64,000 bases of DNA, from the NCBI RefSeq assembly GCF_002101965.1, contig NZ_LQQA01000008.1:104282-168281 (forward strand), given 5' to 3'. This document shows positions 39,709 to 48,351 of the stretch, piece by piece. A program made the translations under genes and the position numbers. The stretch's first letter is position 1. The number at the start of each line of letters is the position of its first letter. The notes beneath the pieces were generated by a model. That model made no database searches. It was not told where the DNA came from and worked only from the letters and a program-made list of their open reading frames with translations. Source of the DNA: Mycolicibacterium wolinskyi (GTDB lineage: Bacteria > Actinomycetota > Actinomycetes > Mycobacteriales > Mycobacteriaceae).

Positions 39709-41145
39709 TCAGTGCACGCGCACGATGATCTCGGAGTGTCCCAGCCGGATGACGTCGCCGTCCGCCAGTTGCCACTCCTGCACCGGTGCGTTGTTCACTG
39801 TGGTGCCGTTGGTGGAGTTGAGGTCTGACAGCAACGCCACCTGACCGTCCCACCGGATCTCCAGATGCCGGCGCGACACACCCGTGTCCGGCAGCCGGAA
39901 CTGAGCGTCCTGGCCGCGGCCGATCACGTTCGCGCCTTCGCGGAGCTGATAGGTCCGGCCACTGCCGTCGTCGAGCTGCAGCGTGACGGTCGCACCACCG
40001 GCCTGGTAGTCACCCGCGCCGTAGCCGCCGCCGTACCCGGCCTGACCGCCGCCAGGAGCGCCGTACTCGTAATCCCGGCCGGCCGGCTCGCCGTAACCCT
40101 GATCGGGGTAGCCGCCGGGTGCCGGTTCGCCGTAGCCACGGCCGTAATCCGGCTGCTGGCCGTATTCCGGACGTCCGTACGACTGACCGCCGTAGCCGCC
40201 CTGATCGGGGTAACCGCCGCCGGGGCGAGGCTCCTGCCTGCCGTAGTCATCGTGACGCCCGGGTGCGGGCTGACGGCCGTAGTCGTACTCGCCTGCGGGA
40301 CCGCCGTAGCCGGGCTGGCCGCCGGGGGGCGGGCCGTACCCACCGGGCTGCTGGCCGTACCCGCGGCCGGCCGGCTGGTCATACCCGCCACCCGGCTGGC
40401 CGTAGCCACCGCCGGCGGGCGGACGCTGCTCGTAGGACTGCGGGGGGTAGCCGCCCTGATCGGGATAGCCACCCTGGTCCGGATAGCCGCCCTGATCGGG
40501 ATAGCCACCCTGCTCTGGGTAGCCACCCTGGTCGGGATATCCGCCCTGATCGGGGTAACCGCCGCGCGGCGGGTAGCCGCCTTGCTCCGGCGGGTACTGG
40601 CCGCCACGCGGATCATCCTGCTGACGCCCGTACCGGTCGTCGTAGTAATCGTCGCCGGGCCGACCTTGTCCCTGGCCGCCGCGGTAATTCGGGTTATCGG
40701 TCATAGGTGGTTCTCCTGATTCTGCGGTGAACGCATGGTCGCGTTGGGCTCGCGCGGATTCGCTGGCGGTCGAATCGGGGTTGACCGCGCCGTGCGCGCG
40801 GAACTGTCCGGTGTGCAAGTTCGGTGATTGCTCAAATCTAACGACCACATCACCATACGTTTGCCACCCCTGATCACGGATAAATCCCCCCAGATGCTTG
40901 GCGAACGCGGTCGAGGTCAGGTCAGTATCGGCGCTTACCTTCTGATAGTCAGTCCCACTGAGGGTAATTACGTACTCGTTCGGTGCCAAAACTTGTCCGC
41001 CTGCGACCGTCCGGGCCCGCGACTCCGCCTCGCGGCGCAACGCCGCCTCGACTTCCTGCGGGACGATGGAGCCGCCGAAGACGCGGGCGAAGGCATCGCC
41101 CACGGTGGACTCGAGCTTGCGTTCGATGCGGTCGACAAATCCCAT
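39709..41145 (-). CDS. fhaA: FHA-domain protein FhaA
   Basis: A 478-residue protein. The N-terminal DUF3662 domain (about 1-120, [12 protein letters not shown]) is bound by PknB. A 270-residue Gly/Tyr/Pro/Gln-rich linker includes a run of near-identical GGYPDQ repeats. The C-terminal FHA domain (about 395-478) carries [17 protein letters not shown] and NSTNGT. FhaA regulates MurJ/peptidoglycan synthesis with PknB. The ATG at 41145 is the conserved start. The linker repeats are prone to length change. Confidence 0.96.
   Translation of the reverse strand: MGFVDRIERKLESTVGDAFARVFGGSIVPQEVEAALRREAESRARTVAGGQVLAPNEYVITLSGTDYQKVSADTDLTSTAFAKHLGGFIRDQGWQTYGDVVVRFEQSPNLHTGQFRAHGAVNPDSTASESARAQRDHAFTAESGEPPMTDNPNYRGGQGQGRPGDDYYDDRYGRQQDDPRGGQYPPEQGGYPPRGGYPDQGGYPDQGGYPEQGGYPDQGGYPDQGGYPDQGGYPPQSYEQRPPAGGGYGQPGGGYDQPAGRGYGQQPGGYGPPPGGQPGYGGPAGEYDYGRQPAPGRHDDYGRQEPRPGGGYPDQGGYGGQSYGRPEYGQQPDYGRGYGEPAPGGYPDQGYGEPAGRDYEYGAPGGGQAGYGGGYGAGDYQAGGATVTLQLDDGSGRTYQLREGANVIGRGQDAQFRLPDTGVSRRHLEIRWDGQVALLSDLNSTNGTTVNNAPVQEWQLADGDVIRLGHSEIIVRVH
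40448..40575 (-). repeat. 18-bp coding tandem repeat (GGYPDQ) in fhaA
   Basis: About seven 18-bp units read GGYPDQ or GGYPEQ on the minus strand. They differ mainly at third codon positions, indicating repeated duplication with purifying selection on protein sequence. Confidence 0.85.
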
Positions 41146-41405
41146 GTCACCGCCCGCCTTCACTCGTCGTCGTTGATGGCCCAGATCGGCAGCCGGTGCT
41201 ACCGCGTGTCGCTCTGGCCACACTGCTCACATGCATGGTATCGGCCTGAGCTGCCAATGCGGGACCAACAGAACTCTGAGAATCGGATCGCGGCTGGTCA
41301 ATGACGTGATCTTGATGACCTTAAGAATTCATTCACCTTCATGAGGCCGTGATCGGCACGGTTTGGGAACCGAGCGCGCCCAGTGATACGCTGCCTCGGT
41401 CATTC

Positions 41406-41488
41406 GGGCGAGTGGCGGAATGGCAGACGCGCTGGCTTCAGGTGCCAGTGTCCTTCGGGACGTGGGGGTTCAAGTCCCCCTTCGCCCA
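41406..41488 (+). tRNA. leuT: tRNA-Leu (CAG)
   Basis: An 83-nt class II tRNA. The acceptor GGGCGAG pairs with TTCGCCC, the anticodon stem-loop CTGGC-TTCAGGT-GCCAG carries CAG, a long variable arm TGTCCTTCGGGACGT follows, and the T-arm GGGGGTTCAAGTCCCCC is intact. It borders the accessory region to the right and is a plausible integration site. Confidence 0.97.
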
Positions 41489-41659
41489 CAACGAGCGGTT
41501 CTACGAACCGCAGGCGCGAGGCCACGAACTCACTGAGAGTTCGTGGCCTTTGTGTCCGGTGGGATTGGTCGGCGGGTGCGACCTTCAACCCGTACTGGCG
41601 ACTTGGTGGTGTCAATCCCTGTAATCGCTGAAGCGCCATCTATCCACTGGGGGGGCGGG

Positions 41660-42150
41660 CACAGGCCTCGGAGAATCTGAAGATGCGTGCCGACAGCCCG
41701 CTCCGGTGTCAGCTTGTCCCTCTTGGTCGCCGGCAGCCGGCGGGCCCGTCGGGAATCACGCGAGCCCGCCCGCCGCTAACGGCCGAACTCCAGCTCGAGT
41801 TCGGCGAGCGTCGCCATGATGGCGGCCCCGGCCCGACCTGTCGGCATTCTGGTGTCCACGTTTTCCCGTAACGCGCGCAATGTAATTCGGCGTTCACCAA
41901 GATCTGCGATGGTGCGGGTGACTTTCGCGACAGATCGGCCCAGTCGATCATGGCGGTGACGACGACGGTGTCCCCGTCGCGGGCATAATCAAGTAGTGCG
42001 GCTAGGCGCGGGGCGGGCGGTGTTAGCAGCTTCGGAAAGGTTATCGGTGTAGATCCTGTCATCACCGACGCCGGCTGCAGCCAAGGTCGCCAGCTGCGCG
42101 CCGAGCTCCTGGCCGGTAGTGCTTATACGCGCGTGTCCGAGAATCACTGC
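41660..42150 (-). pseudogene. Degraded serine resolvase/invertase
   Basis: Pieces of one small serine recombinase are spread over shifted frames. The first frame starts at 42150 with MAVILGHARISTTGQELGAQ and continues to IYTDNLSEAAN. A second frame gives RLAALLDYARDGDTVVV. A third gives MATLAELELEFGR, an in-frame stop, then RRA..SRRA..LPATKRDKLTPE. The order matches an intact resolvase (catalytic N terminus, AALDYVREGDT, DNA-binding tail). The catalytic Ser is in ARIST. At least two frameshifts and one stop make it non-functional. It lies 170 bp from tRNA-Leu. Confidence 0.72.
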
Positions 42151-42333
42151 CATATCGGCGACCGTCTCACTGACCACCGACATTGAGCATTTGGGACACG
42201 CAGTGTGAGACGAGAAATGAGACACCGCGAGTTGGCGGGATCCGCCTTGGGGAGTGGCGGTTTGGGGCCTGTCCCGTTTGTTTAGAAATGAGACAGGCCC
42301 GCTTGCCCCCGGTGTTTACCCCCGTTCTCTGGG

Positions 42334-42933
42334 TTAGTCATCGTCGTCTTCGTCGGTGCCGAAGATTCCGAAGTCGACGTGAATGGCGATCGGACCGGTG
42401 GTGTCGTGGGTGAGCAGGATGTTGAATGCGCCGTCGCCGTAGCCTGAGTGGCTGCATACGATGTTGCGGTCGCCGACGGTGATATTGGCGTACAGCTCTG
42501 GCAGTGGGTGGTGTCCGTCGAGTTCGTCGGATAGTTGTTGTCGGTCTATGTCGGTGAGGGTGTCGTCGAAGATTGCGATGTTGCCGGAATCGGTGCCGGT
42601 CATCGCGCCGAAGCTGGGCCGAGGTGAGGGCAGCAGAGCATCGGCATAGTCCAAGCCGGTGGGCGTGCGGTCGTTGAGGCCAATCGATAGGTAGGCCTCG
42701 CGGGTCTCCAGCTCGGTTTCGTCATGCAGGGCAGGGATTTCGACGAGGGTGACCCAGACGCGGTACGTCCCCGGCGCGACGATCAGTAGACAACCGTCAT
42801 CAGGACCGGGGTGGGGAAAGAATGGGTCGCGGATCCGCAGCCGGCCCGAGGGAACAGCCACCGAACCAAGCTCGAGTTCGCTTGCGCCCTTGTAGTAGAA
42901 GGTCTTTCCTACAACGAAGGTGTTGAGGTCCAT
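42334..42933 (-). CDS. Small acidic protein, candidate immunity protein (DUF4241-like)
   Basis: A 199-residue, beta-rich, acidic protein ending in an Asp/Glu run (GTDEDDDD). Segments PGTYRVWVTLVEIP and GDRNIVCSHSGYGDGAFNIL resemble DUF4241 proteins, a family common next to polymorphic toxins. The start at 42933 lies 1 bp from the stop of the ankyrin gene. Downstream position in a toxin operon suggests immunity; the family call is tentative. Confidence 0.6.
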   Translation of the reverse strand: MDLNTFVVGKTFYYKGASELELGSVAVPSGRLRIRDPFFPHPGPDDGCLLIVAPGTYRVWVTLVEIPALHDETELETREAYLSIGLNDRTPTGLDYADALLPSPRPSFGAMTGTDSGNIAIFDDTLTDIDRQQLSDELDGHHPLPELYANITVGDRNIVCSHSGYGDGAFNILLTHDTTGPIAIHVDFGIFGTDEDDDD

Positions 42934-42934
42934 T

Positions 42935-43336
42935 TCAGTCCTGCTTGTTTTTGGCTGTGGCTTCAAGTAGCGGCACGCAGCTACGGCCGAGTCGACGTGC
43001 AAGCGCCAACGGGGTGTGGCCGTGGTTATTGACGATGGTGGGGTCGGCTCCGCGGTCGATCATCTTGACGATCACCGGATCCCCGGGCTCGACGATGTCA
43101 GCAATCGCTTCCCATAGCGGGGTGTTGCCGTGGATGCGTTCTTGAATGTTCGGATCAGCCCCGGCGTCCAATAACGCGTGCACGATCTCAGACTGTTCCT
43201 GCTCAGCGGCATAGTGCAGCGGCGTCTTACCGTCGAGGTCTTGGGCGTTGACGTCATGTTCGCCGCTGGCGATCAACCCCAGGTACTCGTCGCGGCGGTA
43301 CTCCATACCAAACATGTGCAACGGTGTGCGAGCCAT
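42935..43336 (-). CDS. Ankyrin-repeat protein, candidate toxin immunity
   Basis: A 133-residue protein with three to four ankyrin repeats (for example DGKTPLHYAAEQEQSEIVHA, HGNTPLWEA and NNHGHTPLALARRLG). It has no signal or membrane segment. It begins 57 bp after the toxin gene and is probably co-transcribed. Ankyrin proteins are frequent immunity partners of polymorphic nuclease toxins, so I infer it neutralises the upstream toxin. Confidence 0.75.
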   Translation of the reverse strand: MARTPLHMFGMEYRRDEYLGLIASGEHDVNAQDLDGKTPLHYAAEQEQSEIVHALLDAGADPNIQERIHGNTPLWEAIADIVEPGDPVIVKMIDRGADPTIVNNHGHTPLALARRLGRSCVPLLEATAKNKQD

Positions 43337-43393
43337 AGCGATCAGCTTCCCATCTCAATCAGTCTGGCGATGACCTGGTGCGCGGTGATTTGG

Positions 43394-45454
43394 TCACTTG
43401 CCGGGTTTCTTGTGGTGCTTCTTGCTCTTCTTGTCTTTCTTCTTCTCGTTTTTCTTGTCGTTCTTTTTACTGTCTTTACTCTTACCGTTGCGCGGTTTTG
43501 AATCGCTATTGGTAACAGCGTCGTTGTTGTTGGCGGTGCGTGCAGATTCGCGGGCAGTGTCGCGTTGGGCACTTGCACTGGACTGGGTGGGGTTGGCTTC
43601 CTGGCGGAGCCGGCGTTGCGCAGTGGGATCCTTGGCCAACTTCTTGTTGCCTTGGTCGACCTGCCGTTTCAGCCAGCCCTTGTACTCGTCGTACATGTCG
43701 TCGGCCGAGCGTGGGTTTTCATACTTCCGGCTTCGATTTGTGCTTTCGTTTTCCCATCGCAGGTGACTGGGATCGTTTTCCCATTCGACAACCTCGCGGC
43801 GGGAAAGGCCATGCTTGCGGGCCATCTGTTGAGTGGTATGGAATTCATATCCGGGCTTATGTCCGATATCGCGCTTTTTACCCAGGACTTCGTTTGTTGC
43901 GCGGTCGATCTCTTTACCGGTCATTGGGTCGTAGTAGCGCTTGATACCTGTCTTCGTACCGATACGGTGTTTTACCCGTGCGGTGATGTCTGTGGTGAGG
44001 CGGCGATCGCCGCGTGCTGGTGGCAATGCCCAGCTGTTTTCTCCACCGGGGACTGCGTGCGGTGAGGCCTCGGGAGCTTTGCCGACGCTCGGGGCAGCGT
44101 CGGACGCGTTGTGGGTCGCAGCTGTGGGTGTGGCCTCGGGCGTCTTCGCCGGCGGTGCGTTGGGCGCCTTCGGGGAAATCCCTGGCGTGACAGGAGGTTT
44201 GGCTGTGGCCGCGATCTCCTCGGCGAGTTGCGCTGGCGGGGTGGGGGTGGCTTTGGCGACGTCGATGACGTCGTCGGCGTGCTTGCCTAGTTGTTCGACG
44301 GCGAGTTCGGCGCCCTCGGTGACGACCTTCTTGGCCGCGCCTTGTGGGGTGACCATGGAGGCGGCGCCGAGCACCGTGGAGGCGATGCCGAGGGCTTGGT
44401 TGTCGGGCATGGCGGCGGCGGCGATGTCGACGGCGGCGCTGGAGATGTTGACGGTGGCCGAGGCGATCATCGCAGCACCCGCGGGGCCACCGACGCCGGT
44501 GACCGCCAACGCGACACCGCCGACGAGTAGCGCGGATTCGAGTGGGTTTTCCGTGACGAACCCGCCCACGGCTTTGGCGCCGGAGACGGTGGCCGACGCG
44601 ACGGTTGTGACTGCCGAGGTCGCGGTGTCGGCGAGTGAGCTGACGGTGTTGGTGACCGAATCAAAAAACCCTTGGGGCAGCGGTGTGCCGCCGGTCCCGG
44701 TGAGGTGCAGGGGTGGGTCGACATAGACCGGCCAGGTGGTGTGCGGTTGGGGGTCGATGACCTCGGCGAGCACATATAGCTGCGGGGCGAGTTGTTTGAC
44801 CACATACGAGCTGGGCACCAATCGGCCGGTGGCATCGCGGGTTTCGGCTGGGGAGAACATGCCGATGGTCTCGGCGGTCGGGGTGGCTTTGTTGATGGTC
44901 AGGTAGCCGTTGGTGTGGGCGAGCATGACGGTGTCGGCCGGGGTGCGTACGAAGGTGGTGACCATCCGCGGCCCGCCCGGGTCGCTGATGCGGGCGACGG
45001 TGCGGGTGCCGGTGGCGGTGTTTTCGGCCAACAGGTCGAAGCCGGCGCCGGCGTTCGGGTAGACGACCTGCCCGCCCGCGGTGTGCTGGGCGTTTCCGAG
45101 CCCGCCGGGCAACACCACCTGCACCGGGCCGGCCGGAGTCTGGGCGGTTAGCCCGGCCACCGGCTCGTCAGGTATTCCGGCGCCACGCTGCTCGACGGTC
45201 AGAGTGGGATCGGAGCCGACCGCCGAATCGGTGAACGCAGCGACTGCGGCGTCGGCGAACCCCTGCGCCGCCGACACCGTGCGCACCGCCTGCCCCACCC
45301 CGCTCGACGGCGCGGCCAGGTGCAGCCCGCCGACGGTGACCGCCACCGCGCACAACGCGGCCAGCCAACGCGCCGGCCACCCCAACCACGTACTTTGCTG
45401 GCCGTCGCGCAGAAAGTTTCCTGAACCCGCGATCCAGCTATGGTTCCCCCGCAT
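43394..45454 (-). CDS. Secreted polymorphic toxin with C-terminal GH-E (HNH/EndoVII) nuclease domain
   Basis: A 686-residue protein. An N-terminal hydrophobic signal or anchor (about 29-50) is followed by a beta-rich domain (about 70-260, ending WPVYVDPPLHL), a hydrophobic segment (about 310-355) and a Pro/Ala linker. The C-terminal domain (about 495-580) contains RRLTTDITARVKHR, RDIGHKPGYEF, a DPSHLRWE helix and NRSRKYE. The Gly-His, Glu and NRSxxYE spacing matches the GH-E nuclease clade of the HNH/EndoVII fold. The final 60 residues are Lys-rich. Immunity candidates follow. There is no WXG/LXG domain, so Sec export is likely. Start: ATG at 45454 with GGGGGAT upstream. Confidence 0.78.
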   Translation of the reverse strand: MRGNHSWIAGSGNFLRDGQQSTWLGWPARWLAALCAVAVTVGGLHLAAPSSGVGQAVRTVSAAQGFADAAVAAFTDSAVGSDPTLTVEQRGAGIPDEPVAGLTAQTPAGPVQVVLPGGLGNAQHTAGGQVVYPNAGAGFDLLAENTATGTRTVARISDPGGPRMVTTFVRTPADTVMLAHTNGYLTINKATPTAETIGMFSPAETRDATGRLVPSSYVVKQLAPQLYVLAEVIDPQPHTTWPVYVDPPLHLTGTGGTPLPQGFFDSVTNTVSSLADTATSAVTTVASATVSGAKAVGGFVTENPLESALLVGGVALAVTGVGGPAGAAMIASATVNISSAAVDIAAAAMPDNQALGIASTVLGAASMVTPQGAAKKVVTEGAELAVEQLGKHADDVIDVAKATPTPPAQLAEEIAATAKPPVTPGISPKAPNAPPAKTPEATPTAATHNASDAAPSVGKAPEASPHAVPGGENSWALPPARGDRRLTTDITARVKHRIGTKTGIKRYYDPMTGKEIDRATNEVLGKKRDIGHKPGYEFHTTQQMARKHGLSRREVVEWENDPSHLRWENESTNRSRKYENPRSADDMYDEYKGWLKRQVDQGNKKLAKDPTAQRRLRQEANPTQSSASAQRDTARESARTANNNDAVTNSDSKPRNGKSKDSKKNDKKNEKKKDKKSKKHHKKPGK

Positions 45455-45495
45455 ACCATCCCCCGATCAGTGAGCAATCAGCTATCTGATCACCA

Positions 45496-46275
45496 ATGAT
45501 CGAGACTGTATGTAACGCCACCAGCAATCGTCAACTAGCAGCGGTAATAGCGGGCGTCGCGTCACTCGTGCGGCCAGTTGGTTTCCATGAAGGCAAAATT
45601 AAACGAACAGGTCTTGACGAGCCGATAGCTACTCGGTTAGTGGAGCAAGCAACTTGCTATGCTGCACCCTCGGTGTTGCTCGCTGCAACATGTGATGGCG
45701 GCTCACTCGGCGAGAACGGGTGTCCCCAAATCAAACCGCACAACCGCACCGGCGAATCGGCAAAGTGGGGCCACATCAAACCCGCCATACCGGGGAGTTC
45801 AACCTGTGACAGTCACCCGCTGGCGTCCACCCTGGAGTCCACCGCCAACGGAGGCACAGCGTCGCGTGTCCAACAAGTTCCAGCGTGGGAAGGCCCGCGA
45901 GAATCCGAGCAAGTTCTCAAGACCTTCAAGGACCAGAACATTGGGCACGATCGCGTGTTCCGAGGTGACGATGGACGAGTACGGTGTGCGCGCTGTGCGA
46001 TCAAGCGCCGTAATCAGCAAGACGCTGCCGCTGATGCCGCTCGTGCCCGGGCCCAAGCTAGTGCTCGCGAGGCCAACAACGCCCCCAGTCCGGGCAACAC
46101 TTCTAGAACGGTTGTCACCAACAACACTCAAGACAGCACCAGTTTCAGCGGCGGCGAGAATCGCAAGAACAAGCATGGTTCCAAGAACGGCAGCAAGAAG
46201 AAGAACTCTGACAACAGCAGCAAGAAAAAGAAGAAACAGAGCACCAACAAAAAGCGCCGCAAAGGTCAGAAGTAG
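45496..46275 (+). CDS. Lys-rich-tailed ORF, possible orphan toxin C-terminal module
   Basis: An open frame of 259 residues. The first 110 residues look non-coding in composition. From about residue 125 the product is plausible: a charged helix, KDQNIGHDRVFRGDDGRVRC with CARCAIKRR, an Ala/Arg helix, then about 45 residues dominated by Lys, Asn and Ser. This tail strongly resembles the Lys-rich tail of the toxin at 43394. A small acidic gene follows 24 bp later. I read it as a displaced toxin tip; the true start may be near 45810 and the gene may be incomplete. Confidence 0.42.
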   Translation: MIETVCNATSNRQLAAVIAGVASLVRPVGFHEGKIKRTGLDEPIATRLVEQATCYAAPSVLLAATCDGGSLGENGCPQIKPHNRTGESAKWGHIKPAIPGSSTCDSHPLASTLESTANGGTASRVQQVPAWEGPRESEQVLKTFKDQNIGHDRVFRGDDGRVRCARCAIKRRNQQDAAADAARARAQASAREANNAPSPGNTSRTVVTNNTQDSTSFSGGENRKNKHGSKNGSKKKNSDNSSKKKKKQSTNKKRRKGQK

Positions 46276-46299
46276 AACTGGCAGTGAGGTGAACCGGTC

Positions 46300-46701
46300 A
46301 TGTCTACCCAGCTCATCGCCCAACTAGATGTCTTCCCGTCAGGCGGCATGGTCCGCATCGAAGACCCAGGCCACTCCGGCCCTGATCCCGATATCGCCGG
46401 TGGCGGAACGGACTTCGGTGACCCCGGCACGTTCGTGGCCGGTCGTCACTCAGTCCGAATCGTCACCATGTCGGCTGATACTGCCGAAAGCGTCGGCAGA
46501 AACGTGACGGTCCGGATCTATCAGGGTGCTGACCCCGCCGGGCTCGGTACCCTCATCTACTCAGGAAGTCTTGATCTCACCGAACCCACACTGGCCATTG
46601 GGGAAATGCTCGTTGGTGATGAATGGCTCCAGCGAGTAGATGTCGGCCGAACCGGACCTACTCAAATCCGGTTCTACGCCCAAACACCATCCCGGAACTA
46701 G
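46300..46701 (+). CDS. Small acidic beta-rich protein, possible immunity partner
   Basis: A 133-residue protein with a good ribosome-binding site (GTGAGGTG) before ATG 46300. It is acidic and beta-rich (SVRIVTMSADTAESVG, NVTVRIYQGADP), without signal or membrane segment. It directly follows the Lys-rich ORF, in the order toxin then immunity. The family is not recognised. Confidence 0.6.
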   Translation: MSTQLIAQLDVFPSGGMVRIEDPGHSGPDPDIAGGGTDFGDPGTFVAGRHSVRIVTMSADTAESVGRNVTVRIYQGADPAGLGTLIYSGSLDLTEPTLAIGEMLVGDEWLQRVDVGRTGPTQIRFYAQTPSRN

Positions 46702-47222
46702 CCGACGAACCGCAGACACCCACCGATCTCAACATCCTCATCGAGTAAGCCCACCCGGCTCTCCCTGGGGGTGGATTCGATCGAGTCAGCCCGTACCGTG
46801 GTGCGGTCTCATATCTAGACAACTGCGCTGCGCCTCAGTCAAACCAACTTCGTGGTTGCACTAGTACGCCCTAGAAAAGATCCGAAATCCTCGTTCCAAC
46901 CTTCCGGGGAACACTTCAATGCGGGGGGCTGGGTGCTGCCATATCGGGTGCTGTCTCGCGGCGTCATCCCGCGTCGGCCGGCCACACTGGGTGCGGTGTT
47001 ACCGCTTGATAGGACGGGTGGCGTCGCTTCGCCGCCTCGAGTGCCTCGGCATCGGGGTGCGCCGCGAGCCAGGCAGGGTGTGTCTCGAGCGATATCACCG
47101 TCGCACCGACGTTCTTTTTCTGCATGGCGACCTCCCTTGGGCCACTGCTTGATCCGTACGCTCAAGGGTGCTCGGCAAAGCTGAGCGCAGCAGTCGACAA
47201 GGCCGTGAAGTTGCTAAGAAAG
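46702..47222. other. Intergenic stretch without a convincing gene
   Basis: About 520 bp hold only short overlapping open frames with Arg/Pro-biased translations and no family resemblance. No tRNA, repeat array or clear promoter is seen. Confidence 0.6.
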
Positions 47223-47255
47223 AAGAATGCGCGTTCGGAGCGAACGCGCATTCTT
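47223..47255 (-). terminator. Intrinsic terminator of the glycosidase gene
   Basis: A perfect 15-bp stem (AAGAATGCGCGTTCG with CGAACGCGCATTCTT) and a 3-base loop sit 5 bp past the stop of the minus-strand gene, followed on that strand by a T-rich run TTCTTTCTTAG. Confidence 0.88.
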
Positions 47256-47260
47256 GCGGG

Positions 47261-48148
47261 CTAAACGAGCGCGGCGACGGTGTCGAAGTACACGCCTTTG
47301 GGAGCGCCTGCGGTGTCCTTGATCCCGTAGCCACCACCATCGCCCGCAGTGTCCTGGTAGCAGAAGAACCACGTGGGCGGGAAGTTGGGATCCTGGTTGG
47401 CCAGTTGCCATGTCAGCCAGTCGGACGCGTCCGCGAGGCTTACCTTGCCGGGCGTGATGTAGCCGACCTCGGTGAAGGCCATCGGCCGGGTGTCGCCCTT
47501 GGACGCCTGCACCGCCTTGAGCGCGTCGATCTGCGCGATGCCGAACGGGTTCGTCCGGGGATCCACGAACGTGGCGTTCTGGTCGTCCTTGATGCTGTAG
47601 GGGTGGTAGCCCAGCAGGTCGTAGTCACCACTCTCGCCGCCCGCGTACATGCCGTTGAGCCAGTCCACCGGAGACCAGTTCTTGCCCAGCGGGGACTGGA
47701 AGGTCGGGTAGGCAGCCAGCCCTGCTGAGATGACTTGTGACCCAACGGCTCTGATGCGCGGCGCCGCCGCCTTGAGGTACTTGACGTAGTTGGCCGGGCT
47801 GCCGATGTTGAACGCGATGAGATTGGGCTCGTTCCACACCTCGTAGTACGGAATGCTGCCGAAGATCTCCGTGCACTTGCCCACGAAGTTTCCGAACCCG
47901 GTGGAGCTGTGATTCAACGGATAGTGGATGCCAAGGCATGGCATAGCGGTCAGGCCACGAGCGTCCAGCGCGTTCTTCACCGCTCGTACCGGGGTGTAAT
48001 TGGTCTGACCGAAGGCATTGCTGAGGTAGCCCCAGTCGACAGCGAATCGTACTGTCTCAAAACCTATCTCGGCGATACCGTCGAGCGTTGTGGCCAGAGC
48101 AGATGACGACAACTGACACAGGTTGCTCTGGTTGATACCGATAGTCAC
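47261..48148 (-). CDS. Clan GH-A glycoside hydrolase-like protein
   Basis: A 295-residue TIM-barrel glycosidase by motif: the acid/base Glu in YEVWNEPNL and the nucleophile Glu in AFTEVGYITP, with FETVRFAVDWGYLS near the N terminus. These place it in clan GH-A (GH5/GH39-like); the substrate cannot be named. I chose the GTG at 48148 (VTIGINQS) because AAGGGGGA lies eight bases upstream. No signal peptide or anchor is visible with this or the longer start, which is unusual for a polysaccharide hydrolase. It lies alone at the edge of the accessory region. Confidence 0.72.
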   Translation of the reverse strand: MTIGINQSNLCQLSSSALATTLDGIAEIGFETVRFAVDWGYLSNAFGQTNYTPVRAVKNALDARGLTAMPCLGIHYPLNHSSTGFGNFVGKCTEIFGSIPYYEVWNEPNLIAFNIGSPANYVKYLKAAAPRIRAVGSQVISAGLAAYPTFQSPLGKNWSPVDWLNGMYAGGESGDYDLLGYHPYSIKDDQNATFVDPRTNPFGIAQIDALKAVQASKGDTRPMAFTEVGYITPGKVSLADASDWLTWQLANQDPNFPPTWFFCYQDTAGDGGGYGIKDTAGAPKGVYFDTVAALV

Positions 48149-48351
48149 TTCAGTTCCCCCTTCTCGACAGTCCGCCCAGGAGCCTGGGCGATCCTGCAGC
48201 AGGAACATACGGGAGACGGCTGACATCCTCTTTGCGCAGTTGCGACGCGCCACCGCAACTTTGGGCGTCATGTGGGGTTAATCGATACGGGCGACATCAA
48301 AGAGCAGTGCTGCCATACCCTGAAAAACCTCCGCGTCGTACTGGAACGAGG

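Noticed and set aside
40448..40575. Regular short repeats suggesting a CRISPR array
   Set aside because: The units are contiguous, without spacers, in frame with fhaA and encode GGYPDQ.
46839..47184. Overlapping short ORFs in both strands around 47.0 kb
   Set aside because: Arg/Pro-rich translations without ribosome-binding sites or homology-like motifs; treated as intergenic.
41406..47260. Active integrative element at tRNA-Leu
   Set aside because: No intact integrase and no repeated tRNA 3' end could be seen; only a broken resolvase remains.
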